A DNA stretch of 64,000 bases from Schistocephalus solidus (GCA_017591395.1 WEDG01002905.1:62001-126000), one strand, 5' to 3'; shown: positions 49,111-62,570, numbered from the stretch's first letter. The notes: a model not told the origin generated them from the sequence alone. Numbers and translations are program-made.

Positions 49111-50881
49111 GTGTTTTTCGTAAATTTGCGTTATTCAGGAGAAAAACTGCGGCCTGTGGAATGACAGCAGTTCAGATCGGTGACTGGCTAACACAAGTGC
49201 AGTTTGTTTGCAGCATCTCTGTCTTTTTTTAGGAACCGGTATTCTGCTCCAGGTTAGAGTGCATCCGTGTACGGTTGCTCGCTGTCTGCCGAAGAAGTCA
49301 CCGGTTGCAGACTGCAGAGACGGCGCCATCTCCATCAAGGTAAGACCTGGGATTGGGCTCAGATGCCGCACACTCCATCGAGCCGGAAAACAGTTTCTAT
49401 CGTGTCGGCATCCAGAATTCTTGGAAGCTGTTTTGAATGCAATAAACTAAACAAAGAATAAGTTCGCCTGATTTTTATATTGTGGGGTAGTTTATTCCGT
49501 ATAGCTATAGCCTTTACCGAAAAGAACCGACAATACTTAACTATGCGAGCTAATGGAAGAAATAAAAAGACATTACGATGACTGCTGCATGAAAAGTGGT
49601 CAACCTGCCTCACAGTGCTAAGGGGAATAAAAGTACGATTATTCAAAAGCTTAAACAGTAAAAAGAGTCCCTTCTGTAATCGGCTAAACCATAAGAGATG
49701 AATGTTTATAAGCAAACAGCGTTCTTGCTACGAAAGATTAGGGTGCTCCGACGATAAAACTCTTTTGGTAAAGAAGCGCTGGACCGACCCTATTTTTTTC
49801 CGTTCACTAGCGCGCGGAAGGCTAAATAGAAACGAGCAGTATTCCAAGCCAGGTCTAACGTATCTTTTATAAATGCGGAGTCTAATATCAATAGTTTTAA
49901 AATTTTGGAGGATAAACCCGGTAGTTCTGCGTGCTTTGGAAACAATTACGGCGCAATGCTCTGAAAGATTGAAACAGTTGGAATATGATGTGTCCAGATC
50001 TTTAACAACGTCAGGCACATTTAGATCGTGGCCATTTACGCTTAGTTGAAGCTGATGTTCGTCACCAACCACCATAATGGATCATTTGTGCCAAGAAAGG
50101 GAAAGGCGCCATGTGCAGCAATACTGGGCGAAGGCCTCAATAGCTTTTTTAATAGTTGGAGCACGTTGTCGCAATCTGTTGGATTGTTTCGCTAGGCAAA
50201 ATTTCAATCTTCGGTATATATATAGGGCCTACTATTCTGAAATATAACCTGGTACATCATTGGCAAAAATACAAAATAAGAGCAGACCAAGCACACTTCA
50301 TTGAATAACTCCACTCCTCACACGTGCGGGGTCGGCGATAACATTGGATACCTTAACATGCTGTGTGTGAGAGCTCAGGTAAGAAGATATCAAGCTCAGA
50401 AATTTACCACATGTACCGAAAGAGGAGAGTTTCAAGAGAAGAAGGGCCCGGTCAACACGATCAAAAGCCTTAGTGAAATCGAAAGGGACTTACTAACGTG
50501 CAAAACCATTGTTTCTAGATTTAGAACGTGATCAAAGAAAGAGAGCTTACATGTATCACAAGACCTTGTTTTGAGGAACCCATGCTGGGCCGCACTCAGT
50601 AGGTTCTTCTCGGTTAAGTGATGCATAATCTTATCTTTGATCAAGGTCTCCAAGATTTTCGAAAATGTGGACAGTGTGTTGATTGACCGAAATTCGTCAA
50701 ATGACGTAGACGTCAAATGACGTGGCCCTTGTTTGGGGATAGGTAGAATGTACGACTCCTTTCACACACTGGGAAAGGTTTCACTTTCCAGATCTAGATT
50801 AAATATCTTTCACAGAAGGAATGGGAAAATATCGATAGCATCTGCCTTTATAATACTGACCGGTACACATCTGGTCCAGGA

Positions 50882-51412
50882 CTATGAGATTGACGAAAAC
50901 GTCGGATGGCTACGGTTACGTCCTAAAGCGTACAAGTCATGGTTTCGAGGACGGCACCGGTAACATCCGGAAATAGTTGGAAGGGGAGCGGCCGAATTTT
51001 CAATAAATGCTCTGGACAAGAAAACGTTTAAACTATCAGCCTTTAACTTTTCATCACCTATAGGATTACCAATGGCTTCTCGAAGGACGGGGTGCTGTGT
51101 TTTTCTATGGGTTCTTGCTGTGCATGAAAAAAGTTTCGCGACATTTAACGAACGGTTTTCAACATATTTGACCTCATCAGCTAGCCACCTTTCTTCGGAT
51201 AGCCTCTTTGCCTGCTCAAAAGTACGTTGAATGAAGGGCAGAAGGTAAATATAGTTTTGCAGATGGAATCGACGAGAGAGTTTACGTAGCCTATGGTGAA
51301 AAGATAAAGGGAGATAAGCCTCATCCGTAACATTAATTATTTTCTTACGGGGAACAAGATGGCAAAGGATTAGATCCAAAACTTCATAGAACATACTGGT
51401 ACAGGTATTCAC
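50882..51412 (-). pseudogene. EN-RT linker of the CR1-like LINE
   Basis: An open stretch of 176 codons, the longest in the element. It reads PLSFHHRLRKLSRRFHLQNY and VAKLFSCTARTHRKTQHPVL, a basic linker typical between endonuclease and reverse transcriptase in CR1/Jockey LINEs. The RT proper starts in the next frame near 50716. Confidence 0.6.
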
Positions 51413-51907
51413 ATCCTGATAGAAGGAAATCAGACCAATCCTGAGAATAAAGATTTAAAAATAATTCTGTCGAAATGGCTGATTGTGGAAATCAAAGAAA
51501 AGGCTATTTTTTGGAAAATATTTCATCGGTTTCGAATTGTAGTGTAGAAACTACGATTTCGTGGTCTGAGCTCGCAAGCAGGTCTTAAGATGACACTGTA
51601 AAGGCATACAACCTCTGCAGAATATTGGATTAAGTAGGCTTGATCTTCGGGAACGGAAGTCAGCAACCTGCTTCCACATGCCAATATCTACTGCCTCGAG
51701 TAAGTTCTCAACCTGTATGGGGCCAGAAGGGACCGGAAACCATCGAATTTCAGGAAGGTTGAAATCATATGCAATCAAGCAATACTTAAACTTTAAGTCA
51801 GCCACGGCGTGAAATGCCTGTCAGAGACAAAGATCGTAATCCGCATTGGTATTGGGCGGGCGATAGGCACAGCCAACGAGTAAAGAGTTCCTATTTTGTA
51901 AGGTTAT

Positions 51908-52378
51908 TTAAATCCAACAGCTCTCATCAAACGCGGTTAATTGCGGAGGGTCTAAGGGCTGAAATGCCAGCGCTTGCTTAACACAGATAGAGTTTCCTCC
52001 ACCACGGCTGTCGTGATGATCATTTCGAGTACAACTATAACCTATAAGAGAGAGTTCGGAGTCGGCTACGGAAGGTGTTGCCCATGTTTCAGTTACTATA
52101 ACACTATCTGGACAGTGGACGAAGACTAGAGTCTGACGCAGGGGCATTTTATTGAGCAAGGATCTGGCATTTAGAACTAACAGTGTAAGTGGGCGAGCTG
52201 GTTGTTTTTGAGGGAGGGCGGCTAAGTCATCTAGTGGTTGAAGGTTCCTGAATAAATGGAGTGGGTGATCCTGCCCTGTTCTGGAAAAAAAGGTTGGGGG
52301 ATAGTACGCGCCTGATGTGGGTAAAGGGGAGTAAAATATGGGGGTTGAATGCCAGACAAGGGAACTGAGCATTACCAC
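51908..52378 (-). pseudogene. Endonuclease N-terminal part of the CR1-like LINE
   Basis: A 156-codon open stretch holds the AP-endonuclease opening LVLNARSLLNKM, the catalytic-glutamate block VIVTETWATPSVAD and the SCTRNDHHDSRGGG loop. It ends in a stop before the substrate-binding strands, which resume at 51805. It is broken. Confidence 0.65.
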
Positions 52379-53649
52379 TAGCTATAGGGGCTTGTCCGAG
52401 AAATCCCTGGACAGGATACTGCAAAGTTTTCCTAGAAAAGTGGCACAGAAGGTCAGGTGAGTCTAGTAGCCCAGCAGGACCCTTCGTATTAAGAGACAAC
52501 TGGGGAAACGACCGTGGAGAAAATTGGCTGTGGGTGGAAGATGCACTGCTGCGAGTAGCACAGAAGCACAATTTTTGGACGAGAATGCTTGCATGTTTCG
52601 TTTATCAGCCCCAGTATGAGGTCTGGGTGGTAGCAGAAAATTCGAGGTAGTTGGAAAGGGATTTTTGTGGAGTATAAGGGACAGTCAAAGGAGCATTTTT
52701 CGTGAAAGAGGCCAAGTTTTTGCGATTTTCGAGTGGTCGAGACTTTAGTCGGTCTTGTCTTTGATCTAAAAATGTGCGTTGGTTTACCAGAAAGTAACTG
52801 CTGAACTTAATATGGGGGTGGGAATAGGAGAAGTACTGTTGTCTTTGAGAACGAAAAAGAGAATTACTGTTTTCTTGAGATACCACAAAATCAAAGTCAC
52901 TTTCCACAGGGAGTTAACTGGGGATTCAGACGGCGAAGCTGCAGATGACATTGAATGTGACTTGTTCAACATGGCAACAGGAGTAGGCATTTCTGTTGTG
53001 CTGGTCGCCAGTTAAAAAATTTTCAGTTTTCTCTGCATTGGAGTGAGGTCAGGGAAAACTGAGGAATACCATTTTCGAAAAAACTCGCTACTAATCTCCT
53101 TCCTAGACAGTATGAAGTCAAATTCTATCAATGAAACGAGAGTGACTAATATGTGGGCATTACGATTGAGCGAGCGCAGTCACTTAGCGTGCGCGACTCT
53201 GAATCCCAAGCCACAGATTTGCAGAAACAAACGATTACAGTCGATAGCAGATATGTAATTTGGAATATTAGACAGGATAAAATTATGCTTGCGTTTTATC
53301 CGTTCTTCGGTTTCTGAGCTAATTATCCCAATGACTTGAAGGTATGCTGGATAAATGTGTTAGAGGTACCGGTCATAGTTCCATGTAGCAGGATATCTAT
53401 TATTTCGTCAGCCGACGACCAATTATTGCAGGACGAAATGTACGCTTGAGCATTCAAATGATCAAGAGGTTCAAGATGTACCAAACATGAGTTTAGCGTT
53501 AATAATATCGGGAGAGGGCTGCGAAGTCTCGCATGCGTCAGATAGGTCTCCTGCCATTACTGTATAACTCAAGGATGGAGATGAAGCTGCAACATTGCGT
53601 CTTTTTGCGAGTCGCTTGCTGGACATCGTAAACTACTAGACTAAATTTT

Positions 53650-56090
53650 GGTTTACATTCTAAAAAATGACTTAGTAATTTACAATAGTAAACTTAAAAA
53701 GGCTAATAATACAGCTTATTTCCTACCGTAAATAGAAAACGACAAGCTGGGCATAGATTCAAGCCACACTTGTGCAAAGTGCAACTATTTTATTTAATTG
53801 ATTATTTGGGCTGACAAAAATAATATGGGGCAGCAAAAAGAACTTTTTTAAGCTAACAATTAATCGAAAGTTCAATGTTATGGCCAAGAAATATGGTAAA
53901 AATCAACGCTCCATCTATTTTTAAAAATCGGTCCGCGCGCCCCTGGCCTTGACCTATGACATGTACCTTCCCCGTTTATCTCTGGCAGTGGACTGCTGTA
54001 TAGGTTCAAAAGCTCGGAGGAATAAAGAAAAGGGGTTTTCTCCCGTACTTATAACCTATTGTCCCCGAGTTTGAAACGATTATTTTGGTCCCCACTTTCT
54101 TTTAATGCTCACAAGTTCTATCCCCAAATCCAATTATGTTGTGATAACTGTCAAATTTACAATGAATTACGAGTGAAATATCAGTTAACCTGATCACAAG
54201 TACCGGTCTCATACATCCAGGACTATAAAATTCCTCTTGTACTATTCTTTCCTCTCTGTCATAAATATTTCCATCCTTATTTTGTGCTTCGATTCATCCG
54301 ATTTCAGTCATTTTTTATCCCGACGTGTCCATAACGAGCAATGGCTGGATCGGTTTGAATTGTGCGAGAACAAACTAAACTAGCTTGGCCTTCCGTCCTC
54401 GTTGAAACGACGTATTGTATCTGATCTACGTAACACTTAAAGACAAAATTCAGTCGTAAAATCTGCCAGAAACTTTTCCGGATCCCATAAAACTTTGGGT
54501 ATTATAATGTTTTTCTTTTGCTGAGTTGAAATGGGGGAAGGGGGAGAAAGAAGATAGTCACATGATTTACGAATTTACCGCTATTACGACCCATCAATAG
54601 CTGATATATAGCATAATGTATTCATGAACGACTAACAGGCAATTTTTATGTCCCCGTTCATTCGAGCATGCGTCCACAGTAAAAATAGTATGTCACTATT
54701 GTGGACGTCGCAAACGTTTACGTCGAGCGAATGCCATTAATCTAACCCCTTATCCTCTACTCTACATCCTCCTCCAGGGTGCCCTACTGGGAGTTAATCA
54801 CATTACTTTAACGTTATTCAACGTAATAAATTTAATAAAACTAGCTTTTAATGTTTTTTACTGATCCCATACTTCAGGGAACCTTCTTTGATATGCCAAA
54901 CGACTGCAGTTTTCTCATTGGCCATTTCGAGGGCCCGGTTTGACGTTTTTACATCCTCTCTGAAATGTGACTGCCGACCTCCTAAAACTATCTTATTTCC
55001 ATCCATTCTCTACGGAATACAGTTCTGATACGGCCGTCCATCTTCTACACTGGATTTTATCCGAGGAGTATGCGTATTAGGGTCTGCCCGTGACTTAAAC
55101 GGCAGCCATATTCATGATCCCGAATTGAACCAATCAGGCAACCTCTGGAGGTTGTAAAAATACCCCTCAACAATAAATTTGCACTGCAACGCTAGGTAAA
55201 GGATGTTAAACGATTTAGATCTGAAGGAAGTGGTGACACTTCGGGTAGGCCTCTTAACCACCATATCTTTTAAAGCAGCGTTGTTAAAAAACCTAAAAAC
55301 CATTCTATTTGGCTTCCTGTAAGTGACTCTTCCTGCAGATCCTTTTTACTGACCATGTGCAGGACTGCGCTGCTAGGAGTGCATAATAAATTGAACAGAG
55401 ACGCTCTACCTTTAAGAGCTTCATATGAAAAACCTTTTTGCCGTCAAGTATTCAGGATACTGTTAAGCTTACTATACGTATGGCGGTCATCTTGCTATTC
55501 ATTCGCTTTGAGTCACCCTCTTCAGAGGAAGAATCAAAGACATCCCCCTCTATTCTAGCATCACTGTGAGGCAGTCCAGTCTCACACGTCCTTATCTCGA
55601 ACAGAAAGTGAACTTTTCTACGTTTTCCAAGGGTGTGCCACCGATTGCTAAGTGGGATACGAAAAGCAGAGGATGACAGAGAGCACTGTTACGCTACGAA
55701 CACCACTACGAGTGCATTGGATTTTCAACTTTTCTGTCCAAGGTGCCGTAGTTTTTAAAAACCGTATAGCGTTGTATAGCTGCGAGCTTCGGTCGGTCGA
55801 CCTTGGAGTTCCAAAGAGGACAGACAACTTGTGGACTGCCCGAGCCTGGAGGTAGTGCACACGAATGGAAAGTGAGATTGTTTTGTGACGTTTTGGTTTC
55901 CTGCCGCGTGTGAAAGTCAGACGATAAGGAGACTGCGTCGGAGATCGGGTCGCCTTAAGGCCTTTCGCTGTTGAAGCGTGGACGTCATACATTCAGCAAC
56001 TGGATTCAATGAGAAGTGTTGTTTGGGGGATGACCAGTTCTGAGAACCTCCTGATGACCAGTGCAACAACCAGGAGGCCGATTGTGGGAG
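53650..56090. other. No gene seen
   Basis: Mostly unannotatable sequence. The 114-codon ORF at 55992-55648 (-) has no recognised domain. Confidence 0.35.
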
Positions 56091-56099
56091 TCAGATTCT

Positions 56100-57050
56100 C
56101 TGAGGATGTCGCAAAGTAGGTAAATGGCCAAATGATTGTTTAGGTCCATCCGGTGCCTCAGGTGTTTTGTGTGCTTTCTCGCGTTCAGCCTAATGGTCTC
56201 GACTTCGGAAATTTCGCTATTCACTCTTCTGATAGTACCTAATGTTCAGAGTTTTTACACCAAAAAGCAATGGTGTACTAATGCAACTCCCATTCCTGAA
56301 GGAAGATTTTCTCGACGGACTCGCAAGGGTCAAAAGGTTTCAGAAACTGCAGACGTACAGCTTATTGTCTGCCCACTAATCTTTCTCTGTAGATTGATCC
56401 GCCTAAGTCAGTCTTGGGTGTCGGTTGATTGGCCAACAGGAGTGTTCAGGTGTTTCATTTTGATTTTTGAATTCCATATTTGCCTCCTTACTCTTTTCAA
56501 AAATACCAGAAAAATTTGGAACGCCGGCTATTTGATGAAGCATAGAAAGGTTATTATAGCATGCAGTAGATTATCTTTATCTTTGGCACATCTGCTAGAA
56601 TATTGCTGAGGTGAATTTCATAACTTTTTCAGCCAAAATCTGCGTTGAAATTCCATGCCTCGAGCTTAAATCCGCGATTTTTCCACTTTATAGTCTGCCA
56701 ATGGTCACCGGAAAGTCGAGGACCTCTTGCCATTTCGACCAAAAGCCCACTATCATGGGAGCCAGTATGTTTCAGATGAATTCTGCTCCAGACTTTCGTG
56801 GCTCCGGGTCATGGTGCTGGAGAGACTTTTAGTGAGATTTTTGCAAACCTTCCACATGAGCGAAAAGTTCAGATGATAGCCTTGATGCTTTAATCAATCC
56901 CAGACCAGTAACCTTGCTTCCTCGTTAGTTGTTTCATTCGAAGTGTTTCATGGTATCCATCACACAGTTGCTGCGATACCTGCGCTTTAGATTTAGCTGA
57001 GTCAGGCAATCTGTTGACACACATGGCGCAATACTGTACGCTGTAAGGCT
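56100..57050 (-). pseudogene. Gypsy-type integrase remnant
   Basis: On the - strand, across stops, one can read HETLRMKQLTRKQGYWSGID (integrase zinc-binding region), IVGFWSKWQEVLDFPVTI (core, normally 'DSFSKWPEV'), GKIADLSSRHGIST and ILAEKVMKFTSAIF. The last matches the usual 'VSDNGTQFTS' strand with its Asp lost. An RNase H-side tail (CAMCVNRLPD) precedes it. The order is that of a Gypsy/Ty3-type pol gene. LTRs were not found. The + strand 157-codon ORF at 56136-56609 is antisense to this. Confidence 0.5.
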
Positions 57051-57139
57051 GCTCTCTTCGATTTTCAAAAAATTAAGAGCTATATGTGTTCTATATTTGT
57101 CGGGTTAACACGAGTGAGTTCCGTTAGTGGTCGCTGAGC

Positions 57140-57310
57140 GTGCATCAATGAATGCTCAATGGTTAGAGCGTTAAAATTGTGCTCAACGGGTCGCGGGTTC
57201 GATTCTCGGGTAGTACACCACCTGGGGTTGTGTATGACTGGCTGACGACGGCTAGTGATCCAGAAATTGCCATTCAAGGCTCCCATTGTCTTTGTCGGCA
57301 TTGTTATGCT
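57140..57310 (+). mobile_element. tRNA-derived SINE copy
   Basis: A box GCTCAATGGTTAGAGCG and B box GGTTCGATTCTC are followed by the body (gactggctgacgacggctag) and the tail tgtctttgtcggcattgtta, matching the array at 48 kb in opposite orientation. Confidence 0.7.
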
Positions 57311-57319
57311 GCCAATGCG

Positions 57320-60300
57320 GCTGCTGGCGGGGCTCGAGAATGAGCCGCAAGGCAGAGCAGGACGAGTGAAATCTTTTAGCTATTGGTGAGCGTCCATCAA
57401 AGAATGAACGTCATCAATTCCCTGACATGACATAACCGTGGGTAGTCAGCTGTTATGACTTATGAAGTTTTTCTTCATCCTGATCCAGAGTCTGTGCTCC
57501 AAACATTCACTCCCGAGTTCCCCTATCTTCACGTACAGTTTACAGTACGTATGGAGCCCCACAAAGTCTGCCTGTGTATGTACTGCAAGGGGAAATCCTA
57601 TTTAAAGATGATGATCATCCATTTCTGTATGTACGGTTTGCCCTAGCTGCGATTTCTTCAGTCACTTTCTCTGTCCATGAGTCAAGTTTGTTTCAATCGT
57701 CTGACCAATCACCTGGCCAGCGAATGAAGAGAAACAGACCAAGTTGACAAAACGATCCACTATTGGAGGCTACTACAACAAATTGCTCGGGATCGGAAAA
57801 AAAGTATTCTTTTTCTTTCCAGTTCGGACAAAAAATATCCGAAAGCTAAAGGCTGAGCAGTAATCTCAACCTATTCACTCCATAAAATTCAGTGGTAGGC
57901 TAATGCTCGTTCCCAAAGGAAACTTCAAAGGTCGATGATTTTGCCGAGTATATTGTAGTAAAGGACATGAAGTGCTCTGTTATATTCGAAAAGTGGACGT
58001 ATTCTTTCCTCACTGGGGAGGAGCAGCAGCGACAGCAGCGTGAATAGGCAGATCTGCTCACTGTTGGGGAACGAGAATACCGCTGTCTGGAATGTATGCA
58101 AATTGTGCCAGGATCGTTGAGCATTGACGTTCAACGTTGGGTACATAAGGTGTCATTACATTCCACTCAGCAGAACCTTAACCGGCTCTTCGTCACTGTG
58201 TGTGCCTATACTATCACAATGATTCATTTTTTTATTCACTTCTACGTCGAGACAGGGTTGGCGTCAGGGGTAGGCAATAACAATGTGACTACACTACCCC
58301 TTGATTCCTCACTAGTTTTGAAGTCGAGAACTAATGTCATCTAGGATTGGCGCTAGGAACTTGGCAGAAAGCTTGACACATAAAGAGCTGCTAAGTGTAG
58401 GCACCGGCAACTTTACGAAGTGCATCAGAAATTTCCGAAATCAAGAAGAATAAACGAGGTCTGGCTGGGGGGTGGGGAGGGGGAGAGAGATAGGTCGCAG
58501 AGTGTGAAAAAACAGGTATTAGGCTTGTGACAAACGGTATCTTTTACCGTAAAGTATGGCAGCAATAAACGAGGCTCATAGGTTAAAATTGTTCGATTTT
58601 ACCGGTCGTATGCTAGCAGCATTTTGTTTTCACCGATAAACTTCTTGATTTCAAATTTTTCATTTGGGAAATTCTAAAATAGTAATTGTTCTAGGCATTT
58701 ATTTTGGCGTGAGTCGGAAAGTGAGTTCCTTTTAAACCCTTCTGGCATCAAGGTGTAGTTACCATGGTCCACGCATGGGGTCTCATATGTTGTCTATGTC
58801 GAGCGCTTTAGAGCCCATTCGTATCAACGACAGTTCATCTGTCAGACAGTGCGAGACTTCGTGTCCGGTCAGGTATGGCCATACAAACCGGCCAATCAAC
58901 CCAATGACCGACGCAGACACTTTATTAATCAACTCAGTCGGACGTCTACCCAGCGTGCACCGGATGAACGTCTCGCGTCTGTTTACCAAACTTTTCGGCA
59001 CTAAATTTTTCATCTGTTCTGCACGGACTTTACATCCCCTTTTACCGTAATCCCTCTTCTCCCACTCTTAACTCGGCCAGAAAGTCATGCTGGTTAACTA
59101 TGCTCTTGACTTAACTTGCTACAGTGAGTATGTAATGGAATGTGTGAAAACATCGTCAACGGTAAAGGATAAAGGTTTACATCAGAAGTAGAAAATAATT
59201 TAACTTTTTCAATGATATTTCTAAACAAAAATCAAAAAACAATGGGGTATGGATAATTGCATGAACATTGTTTAAAGTTAGAAAAATGTGTCCTTTATCA
59301 TTTTTATCTGCGGTCTTGGATGTCTCCTAACAAAATGATACAAAATGGAAGGAAGTACCAAATATTTTGGGAAAAAAGAACAAGATAAGAGCATTTAACG
59401 CTTTATGGGAGTAGCGTCGATAAAGTGGTTTTTAGTAAAACTGGAGAACTATCGTGCATACAAAATGGCCGGAGAACGCCCATGTTGAATACTTGAATAT
59501 AACTAAGACATACTAAACAGGTATTAAACAGAGGAGTATTATCTTGAAAACGGAAAGTGAGGTAAGGGATCTATCAAGCTGGACGAAAGACGTAGATCTG
59601 CATGTTGAGTTTTTTTCTTTGTCAAAGTGGCAGCCTTCTTGAAGAGAATTATTTCAATATTTTTTGCAAGACCTATGGTAAAATCACTATGTTATATAAA
59701 TTAAGCAAGTGCGCCCTGTCATGATTCACGCCTGAGGTGATGTCAAAGTTGCTTTTTTTCGATGACTACATTCTGACTTCAGAAGCTCTGATGGTGAAAG
59801 TATACAATATATTACCAAGATAACATGTACCGAAGTCAGAAGTAAGCTTGCTTTTCACATTGAACGTAGCCACTTGGGAGATGGGGCCGGTTTTACTGTG
59901 AATTCTGAGGAAGATTATTGGAGGTCATGTAGTATAACGTAGTTCTAACTATATCCAGAAATCCTCACATAGTTTCTGACCTGTCGGAAACGTAAGGGAT
60001 TGATCCTGATGTTTACAATTGTACCTCTTTGTAGTGTATTTAGTACACTACTGAAATTTGGGGGGTTTCTCGGTCCAACGGTAAACCTTTTTCACTTCAT
60101 ATGGTTTACCGTTCGCACCACTCTGACGCTAAGTAGATAGCACTAATTGAAATTAATCTAACACGTACTTTTTGTCAGGTTAAGGTAGGATTGCACTAAA
60201 AAGGACTTCACCATCGATTGTTCAGTTAAGTAGTCAAGAGTAGAAAGCTGAGGGCATCTGCGTCCACCAAAGTTTCGAGCCTGATACTCTCCTTCCCTGT

Positions 60301-60480
60301 AAACCATCTACGTAGAACCTTTTTGATCCGAAAATAGTAAAATCAAAGAAACGCTACCGGTGTTTGAGAGGACTTCAGAATTGCTTATAAATCAGAGACT
60401 TTGTTTCCTTACCAAGGATTTGAAATGGACAATGTATTCAGCTGAGTTGTAATTACTACGCATCCAACATCTTGAAATAG
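57320..60480. other. No gene seen
   Basis: AT-rich sequence with short antisense pairs of open frames (58.1 and 58.9 kb); nothing supported. Confidence 0.35.
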
Positions 60481-60489
60481 AGGCAAACA

Positions 60490-60620
60490 AGGTGATGGTG
60501 TCATTCGAAGTGATCTCGTCATTTACCTATATCCCACCCACATTGAATATCGATACTATCGACGGCTTTCTTCGGGAAAAATATAGCAAGACCGACCGGC
60601 GAAGAAGTGGATGATAATTT
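60490..60620 (+). pseudogene. Penelope-like RT fragment (motif A region)
   Basis: The + strand reads KVMVSFEVISSFTYIPPTLN and IDTIDGFLREKYSKTDRR, corresponding to RT motif A ('VSFDVTSLFTSIP') with its Asp changed to Glu. It then stops. A different Penelope copy starts immediately afterwards. Confidence 0.6.
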
Positions 60621-60639
60621 CTTATAAAAGTCACAATTA

Positions 60640-61900
60640 TGCAACGTATCCAAACAAAGTTATAAACTTATCCTCGAAAGTCCTAACAACAACAGAGGAA
60701 AACTTGCTGTGCAAAGGACTGAAGTACGATCCGTCAGATTTCAATTACCTATCCACCTTCGAATCAATCATATCGTCACCACCATCCTAAACAAAGAAGA
60801 CTACACAGGGAAGATGGTTACACTCTTAGAAGACGATTCAACGTACAAACCTTTGTCTGTGGACCCCACAAAATCCCTAAAACTCGTGCATTGAAAAAAA
60901 AACACTGAAACGCCTTACGGGAAGGAAATTAAAATCAGGAATTCTTGCTAAATCCTTAAAACACGAAGAACCCACCATTGCAGAAATATATAGTCTTCCA
61001 AAAATTCACCAAACTGCTATGACACTGCGACCGATATTCTCCTTAATCGGTGCACCGAACTATAAAATTTCAATGTGGCTATTTCACCAATTATACCCAC
61101 TTACAAGGAACTCTAAATACTCAATTTAAGATTCAAAAAGTTTTCTAGACAAATTAAAAGGTTTTACAGTTACACTTGACCAGGTAACGGTTTCATTCGA
61201 TGTGGTCTCGCTCTTCACCTCGATCCCTCTTGATTTAGCGAGATCATGCAGCGAAGAACTACTCCAGGCCTACGTCAATGATGTACCTGCCGATGCTTTC
61301 CTCAAACTCCTAGACCTTTGTTTGGAAACCAAGTTTTCCTTCTCCGGCCAATTTTATCAAAAATTTACAGGGGACCCTATGGGGTCGCCCACATCCGGCT
61401 TCCTGGCCGAAGCTGTAATTAAGAAATTAGAACCAATAGCTCCTTCTAAAGTTAAACCAAAACTGTGGATGCGATACGTAGATGAAACATTTGCCATCGT
61501 CAAGAAAAAACTAAGCTCCACATTTCCAGGAATTGAATTCACTTTCGAAATGGAAGCTGATGGACAACTCCCATTTCTGAATGTCCTCGTGTACTGGAAA
61601 AGTGGTGGATCACTCAACACCTTAATTCACCGCAAAGAAACATATTCTGAGGTCATCCTACACTTGGAGAGTAATCATCCCATTTCTCGCAAAATTAATT
61701 CCGTCGACAGTCTCCTTAATCAAGCCAAAAAACACTACTCTGATGAAGAAAGTTACCGGGCAGAAATGAAATACCTCTTTAACTTTTTCTCTAAAAATGG
61801 ATACCACATGACTTCGTGCACCGATTCCTGAAGCGACAAGAATCCAAAAAGAAAGATAAGTAAGACGAGACGGCCACCAAGGCACCCAAATGAATGAACT
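60640..61900 (+). mobile_element. Penelope-like retroelement, RT largely preserved
   Basis: The N-terminal part is broken (KVLTTTEENLLCKGLKYDPS near 60670; LPKIHQTAMTLRPIFSLIG near 60990). From 61180 the frame opens and stays open to a stop at 61831. Motif A is VSFDVVSLFTSIP with its Asp. Motif B is TGDPMGSPTSG. Motif C is RYVDETFAI, with the second Asp of YVDD replaced by Glu (61475-61486). FTFEMEADGQLPFLNVLVYW and SNHPISRKINS follow. The 209-codon ORF from 61202 starts inside the domain and is not a separate gene. No GIY-YIG domain is seen downstream. Confidence 0.8.
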
Positions 61901-61909
61901 GACGATCTC

Positions 61910-62560
61910 TCCCATGCGTGGGACCAATGTTCATTTGAGAGTAAGCTAGTACTTCTACGCCGCTAGAGGAGTATCTGTTCACCCCCCCACTATTCCTTCC
62001 TAGAACGTGGTAGGTAGTTCAGACCTCATCTAAGTCAAATTACGAAATAATCAAAAGTCTGCAACTGCTTCCATATACATATGCAGAGCATTTCATATAA
62101 AGTTGCTTGCATCCATAGCATCCTGGTAGATCGGTTTATTCACACACTGGGGTAAAGATCAAACTTCTAATCTTGACAACCAAGCCCCCCCCCCCAAAAC
62201 GGCACAAACTAAAACAGTGAAATTTATATACCGCATTCGTTGGGATTTCTGCCAAGTTCACCATACCGGTTAACTGAGCAAAGCACTATCGAGAAATCAT
62301 GTGAGGATGATTAAGGCGAGGCAACAACCTATGAAGCCGGGAAACGCATTAGCTATCTAGGATGTAAAAATCCTGCACAAAGAGAATGCTTACATCGTCA
62401 ACGAAACACCTTATGTCCAATAAACGGGAAAAAACTACGGCCATATCCAATTAAAGTTCATCGGTTGGTCACAAATATCGGGTATTTGGTGTGAATATAA
62501 AAGTTTCCAAAATTTAACGTGGGAAATTTTTGAAAGTGAAGTTTTTTGTAGGAATCATTT
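61910..62560. other. No gene seen
   Basis: Between the Penelope fragment and the putative Cys-rich exon; includes a C10 homopolymer near 62187. Confidence 0.35.
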
Positions 62561-62570
62561 ATTTGTTTAG

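Larger units (their letters stand above)
49360..53630 (-). mobile_element. CR1-like non-LTR retrotransposon, near full length, decayed
   Basis: On the - strand, ORF1 begins near 53627 (MSSKRLAKRRNVAASSPSLS) and includes KRKHNFILSNIP and RNAHILVTLVSLIEF. The endonuclease follows (RPLTLLVLNARSLLNKMP at about 52200, then GYSCTRNDHHDSRGGGNSIC, then AYDFNLPEIRWF). The RT comes next: FSKILETLIKDKIM, LSAAQHGFLKTRSCDTC, SVLGLLLFCIFANDVP, VSKARRTTGFILQNFKTIDI and LEYCSFLF. The C-terminal region runs to 49360 (RLQKGLFLLFKLLNNRTFIP). The two-ORF order with an AP-type endonuclease and these RT blocks fits the CR1/Jockey group. Frameshifts and stops are frequent. The element ends close to the SINE array. 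Confidence 0.75.

Noticed and set aside
56136..56609. 157-codon + ORF
   Set aside because: It is antisense to the Gypsy integrase remnant and has no recognisable domain.
61357..61927. Two - strand ORFs of 87 and 89 codons
   Set aside because: Antisense shadows of the Penelope reverse transcriptase.
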